Source: Paralvinella palmiformis (lineage: Eukaryota; Annelida; Polychaeta; Terebellida; Alvinellidae). From it: DNA of 64,000 nt. The notes under the pieces were generated by a model. It was not told where the DNA came from. It did not search any database and was given only the letters and a program-made list of their open reading frames with translations. The translations under genes were made by a program, and so were the position numbers. Shown here piece by piece: positions 25,913 through 39,200 of this stretch (the stretch's first letter is position 1; every line of letters begins with the position of its first letter). The stretch lies in assembly GCA_025642065.1 (NCBI GenBank), contig JAODUP010000112.1, positions 124,001-188,000 of the forward strand, read 5' to 3'.

Positions 25913-28424
25913 TAGGACTTCAGTAAAATATCTGTCCAGTTACTGGAAGTTTTTTAATTATGTTTCAGTTTTCAGCATGTTACAACCACACATTGCTGAA
26001 GGTTAGTTTTCATGTTTCTTTCCACGGTTATAAAAAAAAAATTTTTCTAAATTTGTCATCAACACATCATATGTAAAATGGTCACTGCAAACAAGACATG
26101 AAAAAATTAGTTCAACCAAACATTAAGTACACAATCAGTGGCTAGAATATCATCTTGTAGAATAAATCTGTAGCGAAGAAAGATAACAACTCTATCATGT
26201 AAATAGTCCTATAACAATCCTATAATAGACACATATTTATATTCCTACCATAATATTTTGTAGTTACTACGTCATACCCAGTTCTCATTATTAACTAATT
26301 TCTTTGATATTTAATTAAAGCCAAGATTACTGCAAATGACTATTATGGTATTTTCACACACTATAATCAAAGTTATGAAGTAACAGTAATTGAATCCTAC
26401 AAATAGTTGTAATTACGAGTGAACTCTTCTCTGGATCAATAGTTGCCACTGTAATTATAACGTATCATCATAACTATTATAATTTGGTTACAATTCAATT
26501 ACAACGCTCACCTCTTTTCCGTGTGTGTACATAATGTACTCGTCTGTCTCCGTATTCTAGCTGTCTCATGCCGCAGTTAGAAAGCGAGTTCCGGGAGTGA
26601 TCAGGATTGGTGCCATAGTTCGTCCTATAGGAAGGATGCGTCAGAGCCAGCTGGAGAAAAGAACTGTAAACAATCAGCAGGCAACGAGCATCGATATCAT
26701 TAGATCATTACCTCCACGTCACAGAATTAACTGTCCATGTCACCCATATCTCACACACAAACACACTCTCTCTTACTGTTTATAACACACACAAACACAC
26801 GCTCTTTCTCTGTCTATTATACACACACACTGTTAATGCTCACCTGTAGTAAATATCTGTCCTTAAACTTGTATTTAATTTTCTTCTCCAAGATATCCAG
26901 ACAACGATGAAATCGTAGATGTGTGATTAAGACAGGAAGGAGTAATGCATGCTGCATGTTGAAAAATATAGTAAAATAAACCCATTAACATTTATTGTTT
27001 TTTGTGCTTGCAGGCATGCAAGTGTGTGTGCATGTGTGTGTGTGTGTGTGTGTGTGTGTCCATGAAGCTGAAAGTGGTATCAACATTAAAGGCCTTTATA
27101 TAGGCAATGATAAGCAAATATTTTTTATCTTCAGACACTAAAACAACAAAAAGATTTATTGTTTAATAACTAGAAGTGATCAACTCCAACATTGCTCAGC
27201 ATTTATTTATGGTTAATACTGTAAACACCTTTATGTTTGTAACCATTAATCCAAATGTCTTTGTAATTTGATCCACCCGGAAAGTTCAATGTCTGTTTAA
27301 TTACACAAATCTACAGATTTAATGTTTATTGAATACTATCTTGAAGTTAATTATAGCTTTTCTGGTTCATCAGGTCACAGGTTCTCATTCAGTGATATCA
27401 TCAAATCCATACTCTTGGACAACTTTTGTGTATTCTGATAATAATACTTAATAGATGATACTTAGTAGACCAATAACAGCCTAATCATAATCTGCAACAG
27501 AAACTCCCACTTTTTGTGTGAACTTTTACAGAAGCAACCATCAAATGGTAAACTTATCACAACTCCCAGTGATATGTTTACACCAATGGTAATATGTTTA
27601 CCAATCACAGATAATGTGTGTGTCAACGCGTATGTTCCATTAAGTGATTGACACATTTGCTAAGCTGGGTGTCAGAACCGAGGAAAAGCCACACAAGAAT
27701 ATCCACATAATGTGTCAGACTATCCGAGCTCTCTTGTGTTGGCCCTATCATGTAAGTAATTAGAACCAACCGAGTTGTCAAGCTATCATCGTAATAACTC
27801 AAGATATGTGTGAAGAAAAAGGATATCATATTTATTTCAATGCATGATCGATTATTGACAATTTTTATGATACACCTTCATCCCCACCCCTTCTAGCTGT
27901 CCTTTATTTTAATTTTAACTAACATGGGATATCAACACTATGTACCTGTACTCTTTTTCTTCTACAATTGAAGTTTTCTTCTACAGACATAATATTTATT
28001 CATGGGCTTTTTGTTTTAAGTGGATTTTTTCCACAGGCAATATTTTTTCCAGGACATTTCCTGATTTTGTAAAATTCAAGGACATTTCCAGAATCTGGAA
28101 AATTAGTTTATTATTTTCAAGGTTTTCCAGGATGCGTGGGAACCCTGTCAGATTAGTTCGTATTGTTCTGTATTGTCTTTCTATTGGTTTATATAACCTG
28201 TTAATAGTTAAGTTAAACAAGTGATCTATTTTATACGAACACACACACACACACACACACTCTGACCTGTGACACATCAGAACATACACCAGTCCTGATA
28301 TAACCTTGACTACTGATCTCTACAGTAACCTCTCTCTTCATTGACCTGGAAAAGTCAAATACAACAATTATAGAGTGACACACACACACACACACACACA
28401 CTCTGTCTCTCTCTGTCTATGACT

Positions 28425-28458
<34 letters not shown>

Positions 28459-28525
28459 CTCTGTCTACAACACACACACACACCATGTATTATTGTAAGC
28501 TCATTTTTTAATGTATTCCTAAACA

Positions 28526-28569
<44 letters not shown>

Positions 28570-31500
28570 GACACACACACACAGTTTATGTTACCCTTTG
28601 ATCCGAATGTCTTGTAGGAGATCTTCCTTCTTTTTCAGGTCTTCTTTGTCCTTTGAAGTAACTTTGGGTTTGTTAGCAACAAGATGCTGTAACTTCATAT
28701 ACTCCTTCCATACTTTCTGGTAGCTAGAATGATACATTCATCAGAAAATAAGTATTTGGGCAAATTCTTAAAGACACTTGTAATTTTGAACAGCAATATA
28801 CACATTCCTGGTTTTGCAGAAAATGTGTCATCAGGTTTTCACAGTTTCAATAAAAATCATTTACTCCTGGACAAACTATTAGAGTCTTCACTTCAAAATC
28901 AAATCTCATTATTGCATTTAAAACATAAAATTAAGGAACAAACAATAAATACACACACTTATACATAAAACTCCTACATTCATTATTATTATTATTATTA
29001 TTATTTACTTACACTGGATCACCTGCATAGCTAAGCTGGGCAGGACGAACACCAAAGTGTATTATTTTCGGATATTGGACTGTAGGTGTTAGAGACGTCT
29101 CATCATTCTGTTCTATCAAACGATCGAGCTGATCTATGCGGATAGTGCTAGGTCTCTGTAAACAGACACACACAGTTCAAGTTGTGCACTTATAAACAAC
29201 GTTTAGCAATCACACCTCATCTGGAAGAATAACCCCTTCCAATATCCTTCTAATCATTGCAACAATGTGAAAAGGCTTAATTACAATAGAACCAGATATG
29301 TGGAATACTTGTTTACCTTTCCTGGCAGAGTAACGAGCATCCCTCGCACCTGGTCAACAAAGTTTTGCCATTCGCGTTGGGTAAACATACTGTACTTTTT
29401 AAGGTCAGCAGGGTCAACAAGTGGACGTGAGACTCGCAGTAGATAGTTTAGCACCTCATTCATTGAGAGTAGCTCTTTTCCGTTATCTTTATCATAAAAA
29501 ATCAACACATTGAAAACAAATCATTTATTTAAGAAAGTGATATAAAGCAAAAATTATCATCAGGTAGATAATGCGCAATATCAATAAAAATTCCTAAACA
29601 ATTATAAACTCTGTATTAACTGATGTTTACGATCCCCTGTGACATTGTTTGACCAAACAAACCAAATATTTACAAGTTGGATTGGTCAAGAATGTGGTAC
29701 GATCAACAGATCTGTTCGATGTTAATACATTATTTAACGAATTTTCAGGCCAAAGGTAAATTTCTTCACTTAAAACCATCATAAAAACCATGAAGCTATA
29801 AGAAATAAACATGTTTCAGCTTAAATTATCATGAAAACATCTCTACTCAACACCTGGAAATCTCACGGTATTTTGGCTCAACAAAAAATGTTATTACCTG
29901 AATACATTAAAACATATGAACAATTTGAAGAATGGCCCAGGAGATAACCAGAGATAAATTATTAAAATAAAAATGTGTGGATAATATTTACATAAGATTT
30001 GAATCAAACTGAATATGGCCATTATAATGCACCTATTATTGTCTAACACTGTGTGCTAAACTATTCATTTCACTCCTAAAACTATAATCAGGCAAACATT
30101 CAAACATTTAGTCTACACCATCATATTATTAGTGCTTAAATTAATTGTAGTTTACTGTAATTGTTATATTTTACTACTAAACAACACAAACCTGGCAATT
30201 TCCTAGCAAACCTTGGCATAAAGTGAAATCTTCCACATTGCTCATCAGTAGAATGCCAGTCCAAGTCATACAACTCCAGTAGTTCAGTAAATAAATACTT
30301 TGAAAACAGATCGAGACTGTTTATGGTAAAATTCTGCAAAGTCAGATGAAATGAGATTATTGTAGGCTATAGCTGCTGTACATGGTTATATATAATTCTA
30401 GATAAAAAGGTATTAAAGTATACGGTTAAAAGTGTATTAACTGACTGTACATTCATTCCATCAGACTGTATCAGTGAAATATGACAATTACTAATGTAAA
30501 CACAGATCAGGCTGACACATTTAAAAAGTAAATTACTAATGTAAACACAGATCAGGCTGACACATTTAAATAAGTAGATAAAAATAAACATATTTTTGGT
30601 GTTCACAGACTTTGAAAAGAGTTTAAGATATGACTTAGACACTGTGATATGTAAGCCAGGAGATACTTTTAGAAGCTATTTATGTTACTTGGTTTTGAAA
30701 ATTATTTCAGGATTTTCACTATAGAGATATGTTACTAGTTCAAAAATGAATTCGAAATTCTTGACATGTGTAGTAAAAATGTTCCAAAAATATATCTATG
30801 ATAAAGATACTAGTTTGTTTTATCTACAAATAATACTAGATGAAGACACTACTTATACAGGTCTTATACAGATAAATATTCTATATCATATTACTAGACA
30901 TAGAACGACAAGTGATAATTGGACACTTGATTTCCACCAACAGGCTACTGGTCTTTCACATTTATTCATTTAATCAGCCATAAACAGGTAACTAAACATC
31001 AGTGGTATAGTCAGTCAAAATGGATAATTTGTGACCAATGTGGAGAGCTTGAATATATCGTACTGATTCTGTTTTTCAACTGAACTGAATTTTCAGTACT
31101 TTGTGCCCATGTCACAAAAATGCCACAAGAAGTCATCTACAAAAGCAGTATATTTCCTAATTTTTCTCAGGGGATCCCCCCCCCCAGATCCCACCCATGG
31201 GTGTGGGTAATGATCTCTATTATCACCATCCTTTGCATTTCTAGCTAAATACCTTTTGGACAGAAATGCGATAATAATTATTGCCATCCAACTCCTGTAT
31301 GATACAAAGGGATTTTAAAATGATTCATCCAAATAAGGACGATAAAAAATTAAATAAAAAGTACACATAAAGAAGACCCAACTGACACAGCTGGTTCCGA
31401 TGTGATAAAATCATCAATCGGTGTAAAACATTATACAAATATAAAATGCTTAAATAAAATAACACAGTACCAGGTGTACAAAATAACAAACCTCAGGCAT

Positions 31501-32792
31501 GTCATCCTCAATCCAGTGGATGGTATATTCTATGTTAAAACGAATCACCTTACAAACAGGCACCTAGAAATAATATATAAAAAAGTTATTGATTCATAGG
31601 ATATGAAAGACATTTTATATGAGGACATCTTTTACACAAATTCATACTAAACTATGACACAGCGAACCATACACACCTTATCTATTTTATAATGAGAAAA
31701 TAAAGAAAATCCCTCAAAGATGTACTCGTGATTGTCGTAGTTAATCACAGTTGGATATTTGGTCTGAAATTAGAATAGACAGATATATATATATTTATTA
31801 TTCTCATCAGTATCATCTAGTACTGTACTCATTGTGATAACAACATTCAAATAACACATTATCTACTAAACTCTACCAAGTACACAGACAAGATGTGATC
31901 TGCTTAGAGGATAAGGATGATAGTGGGATGGCAAGATTTGTATGCTTATGAGGTATTTGACCCTCCAGCAAATATCACAAGGCATATTATGCTGCAGTTG
32001 AGATGTTCCTTTTTCTCTGCGTGGAGACTGTATGTTTCCAGGTCCATGCATTCTAAGAAAAGTTGACCTAGAGCTGTATATTCCATGCACTATTTGCGTC
32101 TTTGGAGGCACGCCGTTTAGGTGTTTGGCCTGGTTATCCAGCATTTAAATGACTGTAGCAGGCACAGTACAAAAAAAAAGGGACTGGTGAGACATTACAC
32201 ATGTCTCAGCAAGAAAATTCACCACTCTGGATTCAGTCCCCTAAAGAAACGTCCAGAGTTTGAATTCATGGTTTGAAATTCTCTGTGCCTGTGCCTTATT
32301 ATACACAGCTAAAACACACACACACACACACACACACAACAGAGACACACACACAAAACCATTATATGGTTACTATTATACATTTATCAATCTATGTTGG
32401 AAAAACATAAAATTATACAATATGTAACTGTACCTAATATTAAATTTGATAACATGTATTGCCATTGTAACAAGTATAGACCCTAATAAACCATCAGCAA
32501 TTGGGAACACACTCAATACATACTGAATAAATAATGTTTGTTAAATCATCTAGTATAACCTACCAGTAATAATTGTCTAATATATTTAAGAATGGATTAT
32601 TGATAATCAAGAATTATTTTTTGATACACTGATAGATTATTAAATAGGAAGATAGAAAATGAAATGTAAGATTAACAGGGACTGATATTAAAACATCTCA
32701 TCACGGCTGAATGTAGGGAACAGTCATAAACTTCAGGTCAGATCAGGGGACTAACTGAGCTATAGTGGATTACAGGTGGCAGCACTGAGGGA

Positions 32793-32836
<44 letters not shown>

Positions 32837-33968
32837 ATAAAAATAACAACAACGATAATGTAGATTTGATATACAGCTCTCACTTAACAGGATACGTTCA
32901 AAGGATATGTACAGAGAAACTGCCTGATAACGTACAAGGTAAATCTAGACAAGTAACTAAGTGATATATCCAAATTACAAGTGATACATACATAAATTTA
33001 TATACACTTAATTTATCAGGAACATCAACATAAAAAAGATAATTAACAAAAACAAATCATATATCTATTATATTTTTATGAAATTACATTTATATCATAA
33101 TATAAATGGAAGCGACTTTTTTCAAGACAGTGGAGATTGCTCTCCTGGATTTAGCAGAAGTTTTATTTTAAATCAGATCGATATGAATTTATGATATATT
33201 GAGAATTATGCAGAAAGAATGCATGGGACTCTCAGAGAGATGGGCCATGCTGGTGTACATCTAATTTCACTTCACAGCTGCTACCTGTGATTGAACACCT
33301 TAAAAACAGTTACTCCGAATGTATGACAAATTGGTAGTATATTCCCAAGATACATAAATGACAGAGAGATAAGGACACTTTTCAATTAATTAGTTTTAAA
33401 AGTAGAAATTCTAGACTGTAATTCTTTTACAAAACAGAGGCAATGGGGTTCAAACAGAGCAGATGCATTCATGTGTCATGCTGTTACTTTTTGAAGACTG
33501 ATACCAAAGCTTATGTTAAATCTGTAAAAGTTTTTTGGGTACTCCTCAGCTAACTTACCAGGAAGTTTGTTGGAGGAGACATCGTGATAGTATAGTGGTA
33601 CAGCTTATTGGCGTTGTTATTACTTATGTCGCACTTAGTGATTATCTGAAGAAAAAAACACAACTATTATACAATCTTCTACAGATAGATCAGTATTTAT
33701 CAGTTTTTAGCATGTCATGATCTCAAATGGTTTGTTTTCATACGTTTGGCATAATTATATTGAAAGTGTTTCTAAATTTGTCTTCTACATTCATCGTAAT
33801 TAAAATTGATCATGATTTAAAAAATATAACTATAACATAAATATTGGAAATGTGAAAATGACAGACAGAGAGTTATTTCTATTTTCTATTATTACATATA
33901 CACTGCTATCCCTAAAAGCATATATCATACATTACTATATGTCTTAGGCATCACACACACACATACAC

Positions 33969-33999
<31 letters not shown>

Positions 34000-36177
34000 C
34001 CATTTTGACAACAATGTGGTGCACTTATTGATGGATATATTCACTTTTAGTTCATATTTGATTAAAGCAGACTTTATAACTCCAAATAACAGTTGTGCTA
34101 TTTACAATATGGAATCATAAATTTAGACTAGAAGAAGAAATGTCACGAATTCCACATCAAACTTCACACTTATACATCAGGGAACAGGTTGGACTTAACG
34201 CTGAACATAAATATTTGCCTAATTCATTGAATGTGAAATGTACTGAATATGATGATTATTATGGTCATGGGAAAACAGTTGTATTCGGTATTTATTATTT
34301 TTTTTGAACTGTTGCATCACCATAAATACAACAATAAATGTGATAAATACATCAAATGTCTCAAGTAAGTATATTAGAAACTAAGCAATTATGATAAATG
34401 TTCAGTTTTAAATAGACAACTAAGTTATTCAAACAAAATTATTTTAAAGACAGTCATGTTACTGAAGTTAATAATAATAATAATAAAATTTAATATTTAG
34501 TACTTTTACATGCAAACTTTCATTGTATTGTGTTGTTTCCGTGCTAGAAGATGAAAACTCTTTGTTTTTTCACTGATCCTACATTTATAAATCCAATCAG
34601 TCACCTTTAGAGGGATTCGTGGGTGACCCATGGCCAAACTGTCATTAAGATATAATATATCATATGATTCATCTCTAAGAAAACTATTCAAAACTCTGGA
34701 TGTCTCTTTAGTTTCAAAAGTTGGACCTCCAAATTTAGATGATTACACTCGACAAGGGGTTTGGCAGGGCTGAAATTCATTGTATACGATGGCCTATAAT
34801 CCAAAAGTTTTATTTCAGTTGTTGTTATGGTAAGTGACTGATATCTGATGATGGCAGTCTTTGACTCAACAACGGCCACAATAGAATTCCTGACCAGATT
34901 GTTGGTGTCACCAAGAATTTCTTGCTTAAAGAAATATAAACCGTTGAATCTGTGTGATCATTCCTGAATGTATTGTGATTTACAAAATGGAATGTATACT
35001 TGTATCACGATTATTGAATGGGTGGTATATTTGTATGGTGACACTGATTGTACTTAAATACAAAATTCATCTACAATATATTGAGCACTCTCTGTTAAAT
35101 CTGGTGCAGTTTTGTTTTAGCTAGAAAATCCCAGCTTAGTACAAACACATCCAGAAAAGTCAACATCAGAATCATTTTATTTTCACTTTTCCAGCCTGGA
35201 GTGAGAAAAAACACCAACTTCTGTCAGGTAGACTAGAGCTATGAATGCAATGGCTGAAATTGTTCATAATATTAATGACATCAAGCGGAAATAACATCCG
35301 AGAGTTTCCGGCAGGATCTGTCATCTGGACATACACATAACAACATTTATGGATACAGGAAAGAACTGATGACAAAGATTAAATACAGTAAGAGTAATAT
35401 TGTTAGCTAACCTCCTCTCCTGGATAAATGTTGTGACGTATTCCAGACTTCTTAGCCTTTTCACTACAATGGCAAAGTGGGCCATCGTTCATCTGAAATA
35501 ACAATATATAAAAAGAATATATGGGTGTGAAGATTTAAAATATTACCAAAAACAGAAAATATGAAATGTGGTTGAAGGTAACATTCCTGTAGCCATAGAC
35601 CGATTGGTTGAGGTGGTGGTCTGTCCCATTCCATTGGTGGGATGGGGAGTATGGGGGTTCTGTCAGGATTTATTTTTTAATTAGGAAGCAAGTGGTGGAA
35701 TCAGAATCTTGGACTGAAGTATTAAAAACATTCTGTTCCCAATACCTGGGTTCAAATGCAGCAAGTATGTTTACTTTCATTTACTAGTATTATAACCAAT
35801 ATACATCCTTTGATATTAAATTTATTTAATGAAAAATTAACATTTAAAAAATCTATTCAACAAACAAAAATACATTTCATTTTATGCTAGGATTTGCCTT
35901 GAAATAATCATCTATTTTTGGACTAATTGGTTTTTTGAATGAAAAGTTTGATGTTGGTGAAATGGACTGCAAAGTTTTTGTTGTTGGGACAGACATGACA
36001 GGATCTGTTTTACACTTTTTCTGTGATGAAGGTTTTTCTTTTGGAATAGAACTCCTTTCCCATGCATTATAGAAACTAGGAATTGAAATAATGGTGACAA
36101 TGGCCCCTCTCAATAAATATTTTGTGGGGATATTTAACAAAGCTTAATATCTTGGTGCAGAGACAGCCTAATGATAT

Positions 36178-36223
<46 letters not shown>

Positions 36224-39200
36224 TCTGTAATAAAATGTATTTTGAAATTGTTCCTTTATTATATTAAAATTATCATGTGGACATTGTGTATATGTAATAA
36301 TTGATGCTGATTAAAAAGTACTCTAGCCTTCATTTATAATGGGATACATTTATTGATCAACAATTTGAAAATATTGATTAAAAACAATATAATTTTAATC
36401 ATTCTAAGTGCGAAGATTTTTGTTGGTACAAGGAAAAAGCCTCCACATTTTATATGCTCTAGCCATTGTCCCACTATACCCCTTGTGGCAATTATGTGAA
36501 CCGCATCGAAGTCAGACAATGTCTACTCAGCTAATATTGGTCACAGAATACACCAACCTAATGTGTCGTGATATAGATCAGAAGATTTCAGCAAAAAGGT
36601 GCATAATTGTTTCATGATAAGTTTCAATTGTTGTATTGCATCTTTTGTTGTTGTTGTTCAACCTGTTTTAGTATCTAATATTATTTATAAGCTTCTGAGT
36701 ATTTCTTTCAGTATTCCATTTCTTATTATATTTTTAACTGAATGTTTATTTCAATTACAGATTGACTGCTAAATAAATCGCATACAAACAGTAAATGTAC
36801 AATCTTTTCTTTGGTATTAATATTCATGATTTTCATAGGCATAATATCATAATAAATAAATAAACAGAATGTCAGTAAGGGAACACGAACAAACTAATAG
36901 TGTACAGTTAATAAATGTAAGTTTTTAGTAGATCTATATTTTAATACCAAAAACAGAAGCTTGCTATAAGGTCAACAGTTTCTAATTTTGTGCTACACAA
37001 AGATTCATGTCTGTGCATCTGGAGATTTGCATTCATAATTATTCTTTTTTTAAACCTTTACCTCCATTGGCTCATTAAACCAGAGTTCGGAATGGATTCG
37101 TTCAGGATGTTCACGTTTCCTCTGCAGCTCATCCACCCAGTTATCATGAAGTTTATCCAATGATTCTTCTTCCTCATCACTAGAACTGGTGCTAGAATCT
37201 AACAACATGAACAGACAGATATAGCAAAATCTCAGTTAAATAAACAGAAAAGCTCAGATCCCTAGGGAGCACACATGGGGTCAATTCAATTCTGGAATGA
37301 GAATTGATGGGCAATTCCTATTCCGGAATTGTTTAATTCAAAAAAAAGGAATTGGAATTGATAAATTTGGAATTGAAATTTGCTACAAAAAATCCACAAA
37401 TTAATTTACCAGTTAATTTTTTAATTAAGAAAGATTTCTTCCATGATAATCCTACTTGGAATATAAATTACTCAGAGTAGGTATTCCAAGTAGATACTCA
37501 GAGTAGGTATATGGAGTACCTACTCTAAGTACCTACTCCAATCGGTAATTGGAGTAGGTAAAAAATGGAATTGGAATTGATAAATTTGATGTGGAATTGG
37601 AATAAGAATTGACCAAATGGAATTGAGTGGAATTGGAATTGACAAAACGAAATTGACCACATGTCTGTTAGGGAAATTTATGCCATTAAATACCAATCAT
37701 TAATTAAGCTTGTTCACAAAATGTTTGATGGAAACATATTTCAACACAAATGAGTTATTATGCTCACAGGTGTAACATGACTATTGACCATGTAACTTGT
37801 CCCTAGCAGAATATTAGAAAAAACTGAATACTCTCTAAACTAGCTAAGGTCTCTTAATCTGAAATTGTTCCATTCATTTGCTATGTGCATCAGTATGAGA
37901 AAATAACAACTTTTCTATTCTGAAGACCTTTTCCAGCCCAGTACTACATTTTCAAATGCACATTGTTAATTATTTCCCCTTTTTCTTCCTTACCAAGATA
38001 ATTAAATAGTTCCTACAGCCAAGGAAATATAGTTTCTAGGCCATTTCCAGGGCAAAATTACCATTTTCCAGGACAAATTATACAAGATCTCTCTTTCAGT
38101 AGACTAAATCTAAACCCAGAATCAGGGACAGGACCACCCCATTAGAGAAACCATCATAGAGACAGGACAAATTATACAAGATTTGAAGGTAATAAATCAA
38201 GATGTGGGCAATTATTGACATTTTTATGGTACAAAAGTAGGCCAAATCTCTCTCACTCTAACTCTCACACACACACACTCTCTCTCGCTCTCTCTTTCAG
38301 TAGACCAAACCTAAACCCAGAATCAGGGACAAGGTCAGCCCATTAGAGAAACCATCATAGAGACAAACACTGATGCACTGTGCCACTATTGTTTAAAAGC
38401 ATTAAGTAAGCGACTGACCCTTGAGCTTTGGCTTTTTGTCTACCTCTTCTTTATGCCAATGAATGATCTTAGAAGGCGGTATCCTTGGTGGCCTGGCAAC
38501 AGATGGACGCGCCTTTCTTACATTGTTAGCGCGCTGGACGAGTAGCTTAAGAAACTTCTTCTCTAGCTCCTTCATTCTTTCTGAACTCTCCAACTCGCCT
38601 GACTGCAATACGGGCAGAACAAAAAGATAAACATCCTCTAATTAATTAAGATACATATTTAACATTAATGTAAAATGACAATGGCTCATACTTCAAATTT
38701 AACACGCCCATAAGGTAATGTCTGTTCTAAATCTTCTGTTCTCAAAGGGTTTTATGCTTCATACTCTACATAATTTATACGAAATGACATGGTGCGAAAT
38801 ACACTCAGCATCTATCACCAACCATCAAGACAGCTACACTTTGAATGATACCAGCTTGAGAAAAATCTTGATTTCATCAACTGTGACATATTTAGTGAGG
38901 GAGGAAAAGTGCAAACAAATAAAAGCCCTTAGCTGAAAGTGTCAGAACAGCTATCTAAAGTGCTTTGAGCAAGCTTCAAGTTTAAACTGGCATTCTATAA
39001 AAATACATACAAACAGATCTTGAGCGGAAGCAAATCAAATGCCAGCAAAGGAGTTACACTTTTTGTTCAGATTAAATGTTTCTGCCATAACGGTACCTGT
39101 GGCTTTCGTTTGAAATACAGATCCGCAGGAGAACACCTCGTCCAAGCAGGAGGCGCAGGCAGTTCGACATCTTCTTCAGACATTTTCATCATCTCGTCTA

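Noticed and set aside
28368..28580. Cys/Val-rich open frames
   Set aside because: Translation of CA/TG and TA microsatellites. The same applies near 19.4, 22.6 and 1.1 kb.
35172..35375. Minus-strand block reading [15 protein letters not shown] as Drosha exon 7
   Set aside because: It resembles human PMTNNAGRLFHY only weakly, and the true counterpart ([17 protein letters not shown]) is at 33559-33645 with correct phases.
36334..36519. Minus-strand frame starting [14 protein letters not shown] as an exon of a nested gene
   Set aside because: No splice sites frame it convincingly and the 3' half is AT-rich chance sequence.
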